Notes under the pieces: generated by a model
What the model was told of the DNA's origin: nothing
Seen by the model: the letters and a program-made list of their open reading frames with translations, nothing else
Database searches by the model: none
Made by a program: the position numbers and the translations under genes
Source: Quisquiliibacterium transsilvanicum
GTDB lineage: Bacteria > Pseudomonadota > Gammaproteobacteria > Burkholderiales > Burkholderiaceae_E
Length of the DNA: 64,000 bases
Direction of reading: 5' to 3'
NCBI RefSeq assembly: GCF_014202215.1
Contig: NZ_JACHGB010000002.1
Coordinates: forward strand, 186,001 to 250,000
Part shown: positions 16,096-26,100 of the stretch, one piece after another
How the letters are laid out: every line of letters starts with the position of its first letter
How positions within the stretch are numbered: the stretch's first letter is position 1

Positions 16096-19000
16096 ATGTT
16101 CCAACGCGTCCTGATCGCCAATCGCGGCGAGATCGCCATCCGCATCGCCCGCGCGGCAGCCTCGCTCGGGATCGAGTCCGTGGCGGTCTACGCGCCCATC
16201 GATTCGCTGTCGCTGCACACGCGCTTCGCCACCCGCGCGGTGCAGATCCCCGGCTGGGACCACAAGGCGGCCGACCCGGTGCGCGCCTACCTGGACATCG
16301 AGGCGATGATCGCTGTCGCGCGCGCCGAGGGCTGCGAGTGCGTGCATCCCGGCTACGGCTTCCTCTCCGAGAACGCCACCTTCGCGCAGCGTTGCCGCGA
16401 GGAAGGCATCGCCTTCGTCGGGCCGAGCGCCGACGCGCTGGAGCTCTTCGGCCACAAGGTGAAGGCACGCAAGTTTGCGGAGAAGCTGGGCATCCCGGTG
16501 GTGCCGGGCGCCAAGGCCCCGCTGGCAGATGCACGTGAGGCGGCAAAGCTGGCGACCACCGTGGGCTACCCGGTGATGCTCAAGGCCGCAGCCGGCGGCG
16601 GCGGGCGCGGCATGCGGCGCGTGGGCGCGGCCGCGGAGATGGACGAGGCCTTCGCGCGCTGCCAGGGCGAGGCGCTGGCCGCCTTCGGCAACGGCGAGGT
16701 GTTCCTGGAAAAGCTCGTCGAGCGCCCGCGGCACATCGAGGTGCAGGTGCTGGGCGACAGCAGCGGCGCCGTGGTGCACCTGCACGAGCGCGACTGCTCG
16801 GTGCAGCTGCGCAACCAGAAGGTGGTGGAGGTGGCGCCGGCGCCGAACCTGGACGACGCGCTGCGCGCGCGCATCCTGGCCGACGCGGTGAAGCTCGCCA
16901 AGGCCGCGGCCTACGAGAACGCCGGCACCGTGGAGTTCCTGGTGAGCCCCGAGGCGGGCGCGCACTGGTTCATCGAGTGCAACCCGCGTATCCAGGTGGA
17001 GCACACGGTCACCGAGCAGGTCACCGGCACGGACCTGGTGGAGGCGCAGTTCCGCGTGGCCGCCGGCAGCACCCTCGCGGCGCTCGGCCTGGGCAGCCAG
17101 GACGCAGTGGGCGCGCCGCGCGGCTTCGCGGTGCAGGCGCGCGTGGTGGCGCAGGGCGTGGGCACGCTCACCGCCTACCGCGAGCCCACCGGCCCCGGCG
17201 TGCGCGTGGACGCCTGCGGCTACCTGGGCCTGGCGCCGCCGCCGCAGTTCGACCCGCTGCTGGCCAAGGTGATCGTGCAGTCCGGCTCGGCGCGCAGCTT
17301 CGAATCCGCGGTGGAGCGCACGCTGCGCGCGCTCGACGAGTTCCACGTGGCGGGCGTGCCCACCAACCTCGCGTCGCTGCGCGCAATCCTCGGCGACGCG
17401 GACTTCGCCCGGGGCGACGCCCGCACCTCGCTGCTGGACGAGCGTCCCGCGCTGACGGCCGCCGCCGCGACGCCGGCCGCCGCGGCCGACAAGCTCAAGT
17501 TCCTGGACCAGCAGCTCGCGTCGCTGGGCCGCACCGCGCCCAAGGCCGGTCTCGCCGACGCCTTCGGCCGGCCGTCGCTGGCCGTGCCCGAGGGCCACGA
17601 AGGCGTGGAGTGCCCGATGGCCGGCTCGGTGATCGAGCTGCGCGTGGCCGCCGGCGCCAAGGTGGCCGCCGGCGACACGCTGCTGGTGATCTCCGCGATG
17701 AAGATGGAGACCGCGGTGACCGCCCCCTGCGCGGGCACCGTCACCGAGCTGCAGGCGCTCGCGGTGGGCGACAGCGTCACCGCCGGCCAGGTGGTGGCGG
17801 TGATCGAGCGCGGCGCCGCTGGAGACGCCGGCGCCGCCGCACCCAAACCCGCCGACGCCGGCTGGCTGCCCACCCTCTCGCAGGTGGACCAGCTGCGCGC
17901 GCTCGCCAAGGCGCGCCTGGCCCCCGGCTCGCAGGACCCGGGCGTGGTGCGCCAGCGCAGCCGCGGCAAGCTCACCTGCCGCGAGCGCATCGACCACCTG
18001 CTGGACCCCGGATCTTTCCGCGAAGTGGGCAGCGTGGCCGGCTTCACCAGCTACGACGAGGACGGCAACATCGTCGCGTTCACCCCCGCCAACCACGTCG
18101 GCGGCTGGGGCCGCGTGGAGGGCCGCAAGGTGATCGTCTGCGCCGACGACTTCACCTCGCGCGGCGGCCACTCCGACGGCGCCATCGGCGAGAAAAGCCG
18201 CCACCTGGACCGCCTGTCCATCGAGCTGCGCGTGCCCTCCATCCGCCTGCTCGACGGGTCCTCCGGCGGCGGCAGCGTGGCCGCCATGGTGCCCAAGCAG
18301 CAGGGCGAGGCCAGCAGCGCCAAGGAGAGCAGCGGCGCCATCAAGGCCGGCCAGCCGCGCGTCACCGGCAGCGGCGGCTCCTTCCTGCCCGGCCACCTGG
18401 GCAGCTCGCTGTACGCAGAGCAGCTGGCCACCGTGCCCGTGGTCAACCTGCTGATGGGCAGCGTGGTGGGCCTGGGCGCCGCCAAGGCCGTGCTCGGCCA
18501 CTTCTCGGTGATGGTGCGCGACGTGGCCCAGCTCTTCGTGGCCGGCCCGCCGGTGGTCAGCCACGCGATGGGCTACGAAGTGACCAAGGAGGAGCTGGGC
18601 GGCTGGCACATCCACGGCCGCAACGGCGCCGTGGACAACGTGGCCGATTCAGAGGAGGAAGCGATGGCGATGGCCCGCCGCTTCCTCTCTTACCTGCCGC
18701 CCAGCGTGCACCAGGCGCCCCCGGTGCTGCCGCCCGACCCCGCCGACCCCGCCGACCGCCGCGAGGAGGAACTGCTCACCCTGATCCCGCGCAAGCGCAC
18801 CACCACCTTCGACGTGCGCCGCGCCATCCGCCTGATGGCCGACAAGGGCTCGTTCTTCGAGATCGGCTCGCTGTGGGGCACCGACCAGGTGACCGGCCTG
18901 GTGCGCTTCAACGGCCACCCGATGGGCGTGATCGCCTCCGACAGCCGCCACGAGAACGGCGGGGCACTGACCGCCGCCGGCTGCGAGAAGCTCATCCGCC

Positions 19001-19518
19001 ACCTGGACCTGTGCCGGCTCTTCCACCTGCCGGTGCTCAACCTGGTGGACAACCCCGGCTTCGCCGTAGGCATCGAGCACGAGATGGCCAGCACCATCCG
19101 CCGCGGCGGCACCTGGATGATCGCGTTCGCGCAGACCGACGTGCCGATCTTCACCGTGCTGATGCGCCGCAGCTTCGGCGTGGCCGGCAACAACTACGCC
19201 ACCCCGCGCGAGAACGCCTCGATTCGCGTGGCCTGGCCCGCCGCTGACGTGGGCGGCATCCCCCCCGAAGGCGGCATCGAGGCCGCCTACAAGCGGCAGC
19301 TGGCCGAGGCCGCGGACCCGGCGGCGCTGCGGGCGGAGATCAATGCGCGGATCGAGTCGGCCCGGGGGCCGATCGGCCCGCTGAACCGGTTCCAGATCGA
19401 GGAGATGGTCGATCCGCGGGAGACGCGGGGGCTGGTGAGTGAGTGGGTGGAGGGGGCTTATCGGGTGGCGGGGGAGCCGGGGAGGTTGGCGGGGGCGGGG
19501 GGGTGGTTTAGGCCGTAG
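16096..19518 (+). CDS. Single-chain biotin-dependent acyl-CoA carboxylase
   Basis: An 1140-residue enzyme with three parts. Biotin carboxylase (1-450): MFQRVLIANRGEIAIRIARA, the ATP-grasp loop AAGGGGRGMRRV near 166, and ECNPRIQVEHTVTEQ. Biotin carrier domain (~510-575): biotinyl lysine 536 in SAMKMETAV. Carboxyltransferase (~595-1140): LTCRERIDHLLDPGSF, LDGSSGGGSVA and NLVDNPGFAVGIEHE, propionyl-CoA-carboxylase-beta-like. It uses ATP, bicarbonate and an acyl-CoA to make a malonyl- or methylmalonyl-type product. Normally two or three proteins carry these domains. GAGGAG precedes the ATG. The extreme 3' end is a G-rich, low-complexity reading. Confidence 0.93.
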   Translation: MFQRVLIANRGEIAIRIARAAASLGIESVAVYAPIDSLSLHTRFATRAVQIPGWDHKAADPVRAYLDIEAMIAVARAEGCECVHPGYGFLSENATFAQRCREEGIAFVGPSADALELFGHKVKARKFAEKLGIPVVPGAKAPLADAREAAKLATTVGYPVMLKAAAGGGGRGMRRVGAAAEMDEAFARCQGEALAAFGNGEVFLEKLVERPRHIEVQVLGDSSGAVVHLHERDCSVQLRNQKVVEVAPAPNLDDALRARILADAVKLAKAAAYENAGTVEFLVSPEAGAHWFIECNPRIQVEHTVTEQVTGTDLVEAQFRVAAGSTLAALGLGSQDAVGAPRGFAVQARVVAQGVGTLTAYREPTGPGVRVDACGYLGLAPPPQFDPLLAKVIVQSGSARSFESAVERTLRALDEFHVAGVPTNLASLRAILGDADFARGDARTSLLDERPALTAAAATPAAAADKLKFLDQQLASLGRTAPKAGLADAFGRPSLAVPEGHEGVECPMAGSVIELRVAAGAKVAAGDTLLVISAMKMETAVTAPCAGTVTELQALAVGDSVTAGQVVAVIERGAAGDAGAAAPKPADAGWLPTLSQVDQLRALAKARLAPGSQDPGVVRQRSRGKLTCRERIDHLLDPGSFREVGSVAGFTSYDEDGNIVAFTPANHVGGWGRVEGRKVIVCADDFTSRGGHSDGAIGEKSRHLDRLSIELRVPSIRLLDGSSGGGSVAAMVPKQQGEASSAKESSGAIKAGQPRVTGSGGSFLPGHLGSSLYAEQLATVPVVNLLMGSVVGLGAAKAVLGHFSVMVRDVAQLFVAGPPVVSHAMGYEVTKEELGGWHIHGRNGAVDNVADSEEEAMAMARRFLSYLPPSVHQAPPVLPPDPADPADRREEELLTLIPRKRTTTFDVRRAIRLMADKGSFFEIGSLWGTDQVTGLVRFNGHPMGVIASDSRHENGGALTAAGCEKLIRHLDLCRLFHLPVLNLVDNPGFAVGIEHEMASTIRRGGTWMIAFAQTDVPIFTVLMRRSFGVAGNNYATPRENASIRVAWPAADVGGIPPEGGIEAAYKRQLAEAADPAALRAEINARIESARGPIGPLNRFQIEEMVDPRETRGLVSEWVEGAYRVAGEPGRLAGAGGWFRP

Positions 19519-19524
19519 GGGGTG

Positions 19525-19573
19525 AAGGCGCGCCACCCGCCGCATTCGGCGCGCCTTGCGTCGGCGGTTAGGT
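19525..19573 (+). other. attC-like half site (cassette boundary 1)
   Basis: A perfect 10-bp inverted repeat AAGGCGCGCC-N13-GGCGCGCCTT (19525-19557) is followed after nine bases by GTTAGGT (19567-19573), which fits the integron core-site consensus GTTRRRY. No RYYYAAC core lies on the left side, so this is at best a 3' half of an attC. The hairpin could also serve as a terminator for the carboxylase gene, though no T-run follows. Confidence 0.5.
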
Positions 19574-19606
19574 CCGATCCGCCGAGTTAGCGACTAGACT
19601 GCACCA

Positions 19607-20098
19607 GTGAAGTACAAGTTAAGCCACAGAATCAAGATGAAGCGATTTTCTCCGTTATTTAACTTTTCACGCTGGAAGCCAGACCTAGTTCCCCCCGTCG
19701 CGGCAGGTGTTTACGCCATTTGGGAAGATAATAATCTTGTTTATTGCGGCATGTCGGGGAGAGGATTTGACCCATCCATCGCAGCCACAAAGACAAAGCA
19801 TGGCTTAGTGACGAGACTTCATTCACACGCGTCGGGTCGCTTAAGCGGCGATCAATTCTGCGTTTATGTTGCAAATCGCTTAGTCATACCCAAGCTTGAG
19901 AGTAGCCAACTTGCCGCATTTGCCTCTGGCGAGCTGACACTTGACCAACTGACGAGAAAGTATATTCGGGAGCGCTTGAGCTTTCAGTTCGCCACTACAC
20001 CAACGTCGCAAGGGGCATATGCCCTCGAAGCTGAGTGCCGCAGCGGAAAAATATTTGGCGCAAAGCCACTCCTAAATCCTCTGAACATTGCAACGTGA
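19607..20098 (+). CDS. GIY-YIG-like nuclease domain protein (cassette gene 1)
   Basis: A 163-residue protein, visibly more AT-rich than its neighbours. AAGVYAIWEDNNLVYCGMSG matches the start of a GIY-YIG fold (GVY ... VYCG), followed by TRLHSHASGRLSGDQFCVYV and a late acidic segment ALEAECRSG where a catalytic Glu would fall. The start is either GTG 19607 or ATG 19637; neither has a good ribosome site. It lies alone between two attC-like core sites in the same direction, as in an integron gene cassette. The nuclease call is from motif resemblance only. Confidence 0.65.
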   Translation: MKYKLSHRIKMKRFSPLFNFSRWKPDLVPPVAAGVYAIWEDNNLVYCGMSGRGFDPSIAATKTKHGLVTRLHSHASGRLSGDQFCVYVANRLVIPKLESSQLAAFASGELTLDQLTRKYIRERLSFQFATTPTSQGAYALEAECRSGKIFGAKPLLNPLNIAT

Positions 20099-20119
20099 AA
20101 AAAGCGAGAGTCAATAGTG

Positions 20120-20167
20120 GTCTAACTGAGCGCTCAACGTGGGCGCCAGTTAACTAGTTAGTTAGGC
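20120..20167 (+). repeat. Candidate attC recombination site between cassettes
   Basis: GTCTAAC (20120-20126) and GTTAGGC (20161-20167) match the integron core consensus RYYYAAC...GTTRRRY and pair with one wobble. Inside, TCAAC and GTTAA give an inner complementary pair with equal 7-base spacers on each side and a 10-base loop, the symmetric attC plan. At 48 bases it is shorter than usual attC sites. Confidence 0.6.
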
Positions 20168-20182
20168 CTACGAGGAGTCCTC

Positions 20183-21040
20183 TTGCATTACGCCGGGAGA
20201 ACGTGGGCATACCCATACCGCAAGCTGTTCTCGACTTGCACGGAGAGCCACCTTCTCTCCGCGTCCAATCGAATGGCGTCCCAGTACGCCAAACTCACTC
20301 AGTCGTGGAGCGCGGAGAGAAACTCGGAGTGGGCCTGTCGCACGTACCTCGCGACGAAGATGATCTTGAACGCCACCGTTCTATTAAGTAGCCTGGAGTT
20401 CGCACGCGGCTCCGGCATGCGTGCCGCGAATCCATACTTTGAGTACTACGCCGCTCTCTCGATGCTTCGCGGAGTGGTCTACCTCGTTCCTACCGAAGAT
20501 TGGCAGGACGGTGAACTGATGACCATCTCTCACACGAAGGCAGCCAATGTGGCCTTCGATTGGATGGCCAAGGTTAGCAAGGATCACGCAGCAAGCCTGA
20601 AGCGAGTCACACTTCAGCTCAGAGCGCAGCGTGAGCTGATCGCATACAGGGCGCCCGCAAGTGGTACCCGCATCCTTGGCGAAGGCTACGACCTAGTTGA
20701 ACTCTTGACGTTACTGGCGGAACTCGCGCAGCTGAGCTCTGAACTGCTGGAGTCCTCCGTTACCAAGAACGCTACTCCCGCCAACTTCGTAGTACTGGAT
20801 GAGCACATCCACCAGATTGCAGCCACCGAGATAGAAGGTTTCTCCTTCGCTGACGACGAAGACTATCGCCGTCTCGGGTACGTCAAACGCAAGATGCCGC
20901 GCCCTTTTCATCTGGCTCTATTCCTTCATCCAGGACAGTCTGAAGACTTCATGGGCGCCTGGGACGGAGACGAGGACAAGGAGCAACCGTTCAGAACTGG
21001 CTCACCTTCAAACTGGCAGGCAATATTTGAGGTGCCATAG
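20183..21040 (+). CDS. Uncharacterised protein (cassette gene 2)
   Basis: I do not recognise this 285-residue soluble protein. It is helix-rich (RTYLATKMILNATVLLSSLE, FEYYAALSMLRGVVYLVPTE) with an acidic C-terminus (GDEDKEQPFRT). No membrane helix or catalytic motif is evident. The longest reading starts at TTG 20183, which has AGGAG five bases upstream; ATG 20273 is the first ATG. Base composition is lower in GC than the chromosome. It sits between two attC-like sites in the same direction as cassette gene 1, consistent with a second mobile cassette. Confidence 0.6.
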   Translation: MHYAGRTWAYPYRKLFSTCTESHLLSASNRMASQYAKLTQSWSAERNSEWACRTYLATKMILNATVLLSSLEFARGSGMRAANPYFEYYAALSMLRGVVYLVPTEDWQDGELMTISHTKAANVAFDWMAKVSKDHAASLKRVTLQLRAQRELIAYRAPASGTRILGEGYDLVELLTLLAELAQLSSELLESSVTKNATPANFVVLDEHIHQIAATEIEGFSFADDEDYRRLGYVKRKMPRPFHLALFLHPGQSEDFMGAWDGDEDKEQPFRTGSPSNWQAIFEVP

Positions 21041-21055
21041 AGGCGAGGCGCGTAG

Positions 21056-21113
21056 GCCTAACTAGCGCTCTTCAGGGGCCCGTCCGGAGCTACCGTCATT
21101 CGACGGGTCTGAA
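21056..21113 (+). repeat. Candidate attC site after cassette gene 2, right core missing
   Basis: GCCTAAC (21056-21062) is an RYYYAAC core, followed by the same TAGCGCTC spacer style as the upstream site. Then TTCAG-GGG-CCCGTC pairs with GACGGG-T-CTGAA (21071-21113), a folded attC-like arm. The expected GTTRRRY to the right is absent; the sequence moves into the BREX upstream region. Confidence 0.55.
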
Positions 21114-21194
21114 ACGCCGCCAGCCTCTCAGGGCTCATTCACTGCGCCTTGACGCCGTTATCCTTGCGTTCGTTGCTCCCCTCTAAGGGGGAGA

Positions 21195-21734
21195 GTGTCG
21201 AAACGAACCGGATCGCCGCTTGGCCCTATGACCCCATCGAATATCACGACCCTACTCGAACTCCGTCTGCTCGTCGGTTTCCTTGGCGAGCGCGCCCAGT
21301 ACGCCTGGTGGCCCACAGCGTTCTACGAGCCGTCCTCCCGACTGTTTCTGGAGCCAGTGTTCGCGAAGACCGCACGTCTCGCTCAGTACCACGGCGTCCT
21401 CGAGGCCGCCAGGCGTTTGCATGATGAGCATCTGAACGTCGGTACCTACCACCTGTTTCGTTTGCCGGAAGAAGCCGAACAGGACTTGCACGCGATGATG
21501 CAAGGAGAGGTGTCGGAAGCACTGGCCAGCCAGCTCTCACAAACCAAGGAATCCGCGATGGAGGCCCTGAAGCGCCTCGCTGCGGCAAATACAGTTCACG
21601 GCGAAGGCCCGACGGCGGTCGGGAGCATCAAGGATCTGCATGCCGATGACACGCCGAGAGTGATCGCCGCGGCCTACCTGTCGGCGTTCGAGAGGGACGT
21701 CAAGGTCTACCCGTATCTGGTAGGTGGATCGTGA
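21195..21734 (+). CDS. brxE: BREX protein BrxE
   Basis: A 179-residue protein. LELRLLVGFLGERAQYAWWP, the repeated-aromatic region, LAQYHGVLEAARRLHDEHLN and VGTYHLFRLPEEAEQDLHAM match the BrxE family, a small BREX accessory protein of unknown biochemical role. It is the first gene of the defence operon; its stop overlaps the brxA start (GTGA). GTG 21195 follows AAGGGGGAG; ATG 21228 is an alternative. An imperfect inverted repeat (CTCCCCT-CTA-AGGGGGAG) lies directly before it. Confidence 0.82.
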   Translation: MSKRTGSPLGPMTPSNITTLLELRLLVGFLGERAQYAWWPTAFYEPSSRLFLEPVFAKTARLAQYHGVLEAARRLHDEHLNVGTYHLFRLPEEAEQDLHAMMQGEVSEALASQLSQTKESAMEALKRLAAANTVHGEGPTAVGSIKDLHADDTPRVIAAAYLSAFERDVKVYPYLVGGS

Positions 21735-22519
21735 TCGACAGCAATCCGTACACGACACAGCTTCAGGCAGGACTTGGACTCGTCGACGAGACCAAGACGC
21801 TCCTGGACCTGTGGGCGCCCGGAATGTCGGCGAATCAGCTGCACCAGGTCGCGTTGGAGTCGGGCCGGTTCCCGAACGTCACGGCGCGTCGGCTGCGCAA
21901 CATCGTCGTCGAATGCTTCGCTCCGCGCTACCTGGTGGCAGGCGGCACGCCAGCCAGGCATCTCAAACGCCTGGCGGCGGCGATCTCGACGGCTGATCTA
22001 ACCCAGCTATTGCTCATGTTCACGAGCCGGGCCAACCCCATCCTCGGCGACTTCGTGCGCCAGGTCTACTGGGCGCGCTACGCCGGCGGCTACACGCACG
22101 TCACCAACGACGATGCACGTGCCTTTGTCGAGCGCGGCATCGACGACGGCAAAACGGTCAAGCGCTGGTCCGAGACAACCGTGCGACGTGTCTCCGCCTA
22201 CTTGACCGGCTGCTGCGCCGACTACGGAATGCTCGAACGCGGGTTGCGGTCCAGCCGCCGCATCCTCCCCTTTCGCATTTCCCCCACGGTGGCTGCGTAC
22301 CTTGCCTACGAACTGCACCTCGCGGGCGTCGGCGACAACGCCTTGCTCACCCACGAGGACTGGCAGCTCTTCGGCCTGGCGCGCGAGGACGTGCTGGAGG
22401 AAATCAAACGACTCTCGCTGAAGGGGCTGCTCATCGTCCAGGCCGCTGGCGATGTGATCCGCATCAGCTGGAAACAACCCGACATGGAGGCGCTCTGCGA
22501 TGTCCTCGCTCAAGGCTGA
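21731..22519 (+). CDS. brxA: BREX protein BrxA (DUF1819, NusB-like)
   Basis: A 262-residue protein of the BrxA/DUF1819 family: YTTQLQAGLGLVDETKTLLD, FPNVTARRLRNIVVECFAPR, YLVAGGTPARHLKRLAAAIS and SRANPILGDFVRQVYWARY are typical. BrxA is a small helical DNA-binding protein required for or accompanying BREX immunity. It starts at GTG overlapping the brxE stop and its 3' end overlaps brxB by 20 bases, showing tight operon structure. Confidence 0.92.
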   Translation: MIDSNPYTTQLQAGLGLVDETKTLLDLWAPGMSANQLHQVALESGRFPNVTARRLRNIVVECFAPRYLVAGGTPARHLKRLAAAISTADLTQLLLMFTSRANPILGDFVRQVYWARYAGGYTHVTNDDARAFVERGIDDGKTVKRWSETTVRRVSAYLTGCCADYGMLERGLRSSRRILPFRISPTVAAYLAYELHLAGVGDNALLTHEDWQLFGLAREDVLEEIKRLSLKGLLIVQAAGDVIRISWKQPDMEALCDVLAQG

Positions 22520-23075
22520 TTTCGACGAACTGCGCGAGCGCATTCGGCACGGGCGCGAGCTCGGTCATGCGAGTTTCGAGCCGATCTACTACCTGGTGTT
22601 CCCGCCTGAGCAAATTCTCGAGGTCAAGCGGCAAACGCCTGCCTGGGTGGCCAAGCTGCACCAAGAAGGCTGGGATGTCCACACCTTCTCCATCGCCGAG
22701 CACGTCTGGACACTGCTCAAGGAAGACCCGTTCTGGTCCCTCTGCGTGATGGAGGACAAGGCTGCGCCCCTGGATTGGTCACGCACCAACAAGGCCCTGG
22801 CGGACATCCTGACCGCCGACAACGCGTTGCTGAAGCGGCTGGAAGCCGCGCTGCAGCCGCTCGAAGGCCAGCAGAACGCGCTGCTGCTCGTCACCGACCT
22901 GGAGGCGCTGCATCCCTTCTTGCGCATCGGTGCCATCGAAAGCCAGCTCCAGGGCAAGTTTCATGTGCCGACGATCTTCCTCTACCCCGGCGTGCGAACC
23001 GGCAAGACGCGACTGAAGTTCCTCGGCTTCTACCCGGAAGACGGCAACTACCGCTCTGTGCACGTCGGCGGCTGA
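22500..23075 (+). CDS. brxB: BREX protein BrxB (DUF1788)
   Basis: A 191-residue protein of the DUF1788 family: EPIYYLVFPPEQILEVKRQT, WDVHTFSIAEHVWTLLKEDP, LLLVTDLEALHPFLRIGAIE and TIFLYPGVRTGKTRLKFLGF. BrxB is essential in characterised type 1 BREX systems, and related to nucleotide-binding folds, but its role is not defined. It overlaps brxA and precedes brxC by 27 bases. Confidence 0.92.
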   Translation: MSSLKADFDELRERIRHGRELGHASFEPIYYLVFPPEQILEVKRQTPAWVAKLHQEGWDVHTFSIAEHVWTLLKEDPFWSLCVMEDKAAPLDWSRTNKALADILTADNALLKRLEAALQPLEGQQNALLLVTDLEALHPFLRIGAIESQLQGKFHVPTIFLYPGVRTGKTRLKFLGFYPEDGNYRSVHVGG

Positions 23076-23102
23076 ACAGACTAAGAACGCAGGGACACAC
23101 CC

Positions 23103-26100
23103 ATGACCATCCGCTCACTTTTCGACCCCAGCAAAGACATCTACCGCACCATCGAGAAGGTCATCACCTACGGCGCGTCGCAAGAAGGCCGCCTCAAGGC
23201 TGAGATCTCCGAGTACGTGGTCACCGAGAGCATCGAGGAGCAGTTCCGCAAACTCCTCGACCGCATGCAGTTGGCGATGGAGTCCGGCGGCGAGAACGAG
23301 ATCGGCGTCTGGGTGTCGGGCTTCTACGGCTCCGGTAAGAGCTCGTTCACCAAGTACCTCGGCCTGGCCTTCGATGACCAGCGCACGATCGACGGCACGC
23401 CCTTCATCAAGTACCTCCAGGATCGCCTGCACAAGCCGCAGACCAAGGCGCTGCTGAGCACCGTGGCGCAGCGGTTCCCTGCCGCCGTGGTCATGCTCGA
23501 TCTGGCGAGCGAGATGCTCGCTGGCGCCACGATGGAGGACGTCTCCACCGTCCTGTACTTCAAGGTGCTGCAATGGGCCGGCTACTCCCGCAACCTCAAG
23601 GTTGCCGCCTTCGAGCGCATGGTCGAGAAGGACGGTCGCACACCTGAGCTGCACGAGCGCATCGCCAAGGCACTGCCCGGCGCGACCTGGGCGCGCGTGC
23701 AGAACAACCCGCTGGCCATCGATGGGCTGATCCCGAAGATCGCCCACGAGATGTACCCGGCACTCTTCCCAGAGGCCAAGTCGTTCTCGTCCAGCACCGA
23801 TGGGTTCTTCCAGTTCGAAGACCAGCGCGTGCAGGAGATGATCGACATCGTCCGCGAGAAGAGCGGCAAGCAGAACATCATCTTCATCGTCGACGAAGTC
23901 GGCCAGTACGTCGCCTCGCGTGACAACCTGATCCTCAACCTCGACGGCCTGGCCAAGAACCTCAAGCGCCTGGGCGATGGCAAGGCCTGGATCATTTCCA
24001 CGGCGCAGCAAACGCTCACCGAGGACGACCCGCGTGCAGCGCTGAACTCGGACAAGCTTTACAAGCTCAAGGACCGCTTCCCGATCCAGATCGACCTCGA
24101 GTCCAGCGACATCAAGGAGATCTGCTACCGGCGCCTGCTGGGCAAGTCGCCGGCGGGTGAAACCGAGCTCGGCAAGCTGTTCGACGCCCACGGCCAGGCG
24201 CTTCGTCACAACACCAAGCTGCAAGACGCCAAGTATTACGACGCTGATTTCAGCAAGGCGAGCTTCACCAATCTCTACCCGTTCCTGCCGGCGCACTTCG
24301 ACATCCTGCTGCACCTGCTGGGCGCCCTAGCCAAGTCCACCGGGGGCATCGGCCTGCGCTCGGCGATCAAGGTCATCCAGGACGTTCTGAAAGGCGAAGG
24401 GGGCTCCAAAGCCATGGCCGATCAGCCCGTGGGCTGGCTGGCCACCACCGTCACCCTGTACGACGAGCTGGAGAAGGACATCCGTCGTGCCTTCCCGTCC
24501 GTGCACCAATCGGTTGGCAAGGTTCAGATCCGTTTCCCGGACTCGCAGCTTCACCAAGACATCGCCAAGTCCGTGGCCGTGCTCCAGATCCTGGGCAACC
24601 TGCCGGTGACGGTGCAAAACGTCGCCAGCTTGATGCACCCGTCGGTCACCGCGCCCTCGCAGCTCGACACCGTCAAGAAGGCCGTCGAGGACATGCTCAA
24701 TGACGTGCATGTGCCGCTGGGTGAGAAGGATGGAAACCTGGTCTTCCTGAGCGAGCGGTTGCGCGACATCGAACAGGAGCGTGGCGCCATCGCCCTGCGC
24801 ACCGTGGATGTGAGGCGCATCTTCAACGACGCGCTGCGCGAATCGTTCGACCCGCTGCCCCGGGTGAGTCTGCACGGCACGATGGCTGTGGCCACCGGGC
24901 TGAAGACCCAGGCCGGAAGCGCGATCACCAGCCTGGCGGGTGATACCAACACTATCCAGACCGTTGTGGAGCTGGTACCGGCCAGCGACTACGACACCGC
25001 CAAGAACCGGATGCTGGACGACTCTCGCAGCCGCGCGGGTCGCAACATCATCGGGCTGCTGGCTCGCGCCAACCCCGATCTCGACGATCTGGCCAACGAG
25101 ATCTACCGTTGCCAGCGGATCGCCGAACTGCACCGCAACGAGCCCGACCAGGAGGTCAAAGACTACTGCTCCGGCCAGCTTGACCGAGCGGCCAAGCTGG
25201 CCACCCAATTGCAGAGCAAGATCAAACAAACCCTGCAATCGGGTTCTTTCGTTTTCCGCGGCCAGGCGACGGCGGTCTCTGCCCTGGACGCTGACCTGCT
25301 GGAGGCGGCCAAGAAGCTCCTCGTGGACGTGGCCGACCAGGTGTTCGATCGGTACGTGGAAGCCCCCGTTCGCGCGGGCACCGACACCGCCGAGAAGTTC
25401 CTGAAGGTGGCCAACCCCGCTGCCATTGGCAGCAGCCTGGACCCGCTGGGCCTGGTGCAGACCGTCGCGGGCCGTGCGTCGTTCAAGACCGACCACAAGG
25501 CAATGATCAGCATCCGCGACTACATCGACAAGCGTGGCACGGTCGATGGCAAGCGCCTGCTCGACGACTTCAGCAGCGATCCATTCGGCTGGTCCCCTGA
25601 CACCACGCGCTACATCGTCGCGGCCATGCTGATGGCCGGCGAGATCAAGCTCAAGGTCTCTGGCCGTGAAGTCACTGCGGCTGGTCAGCAGGCCATCGAC
25701 GCGCTGAAGACCAACAACTCCTTCAAGCAGATCGGTGTTTCGCTGCGGGACGAACGCCCGTCCATCGAAACCCTCGGCCGCGCGGCCGAGCGGCTCACCG
25801 AGCTGGTGGGTGACATGGTGATCCCCTTGGAGCAGGAGATCAGCAAAGCCGCTGCCAAGCACTTCCCGCGCTTTCAGCACGACTACGGATCCCTCGCCGA
25901 AAAGCTCAGTGGCCTCGGGTTGGCAGGCAGCGACCGCGTGCGCACCCTGAACCAAGACATCGCAGACGTACTCTTCACCGACGCTTCCGATGCCCCTCAG
26001 CGTCTGGGCGCCGAGACCTCGGCCATCTACGACAACTTGAAGTGGGCGCTCGAAGTGAAGCGCGCGCTCGACAACGGTCTTGACGCCACCCTGCGCGATC

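Noticed and set aside
14530-18615. Very long minus-strand open frame (over 1300 codons) opposite coaE and the carboxylase gene
   Set aside because: His/Ala/Gly/Arg-rich low-complexity composition typical of antisense reading of a GC-rich gene; the plus strand carries all conserved motifs.
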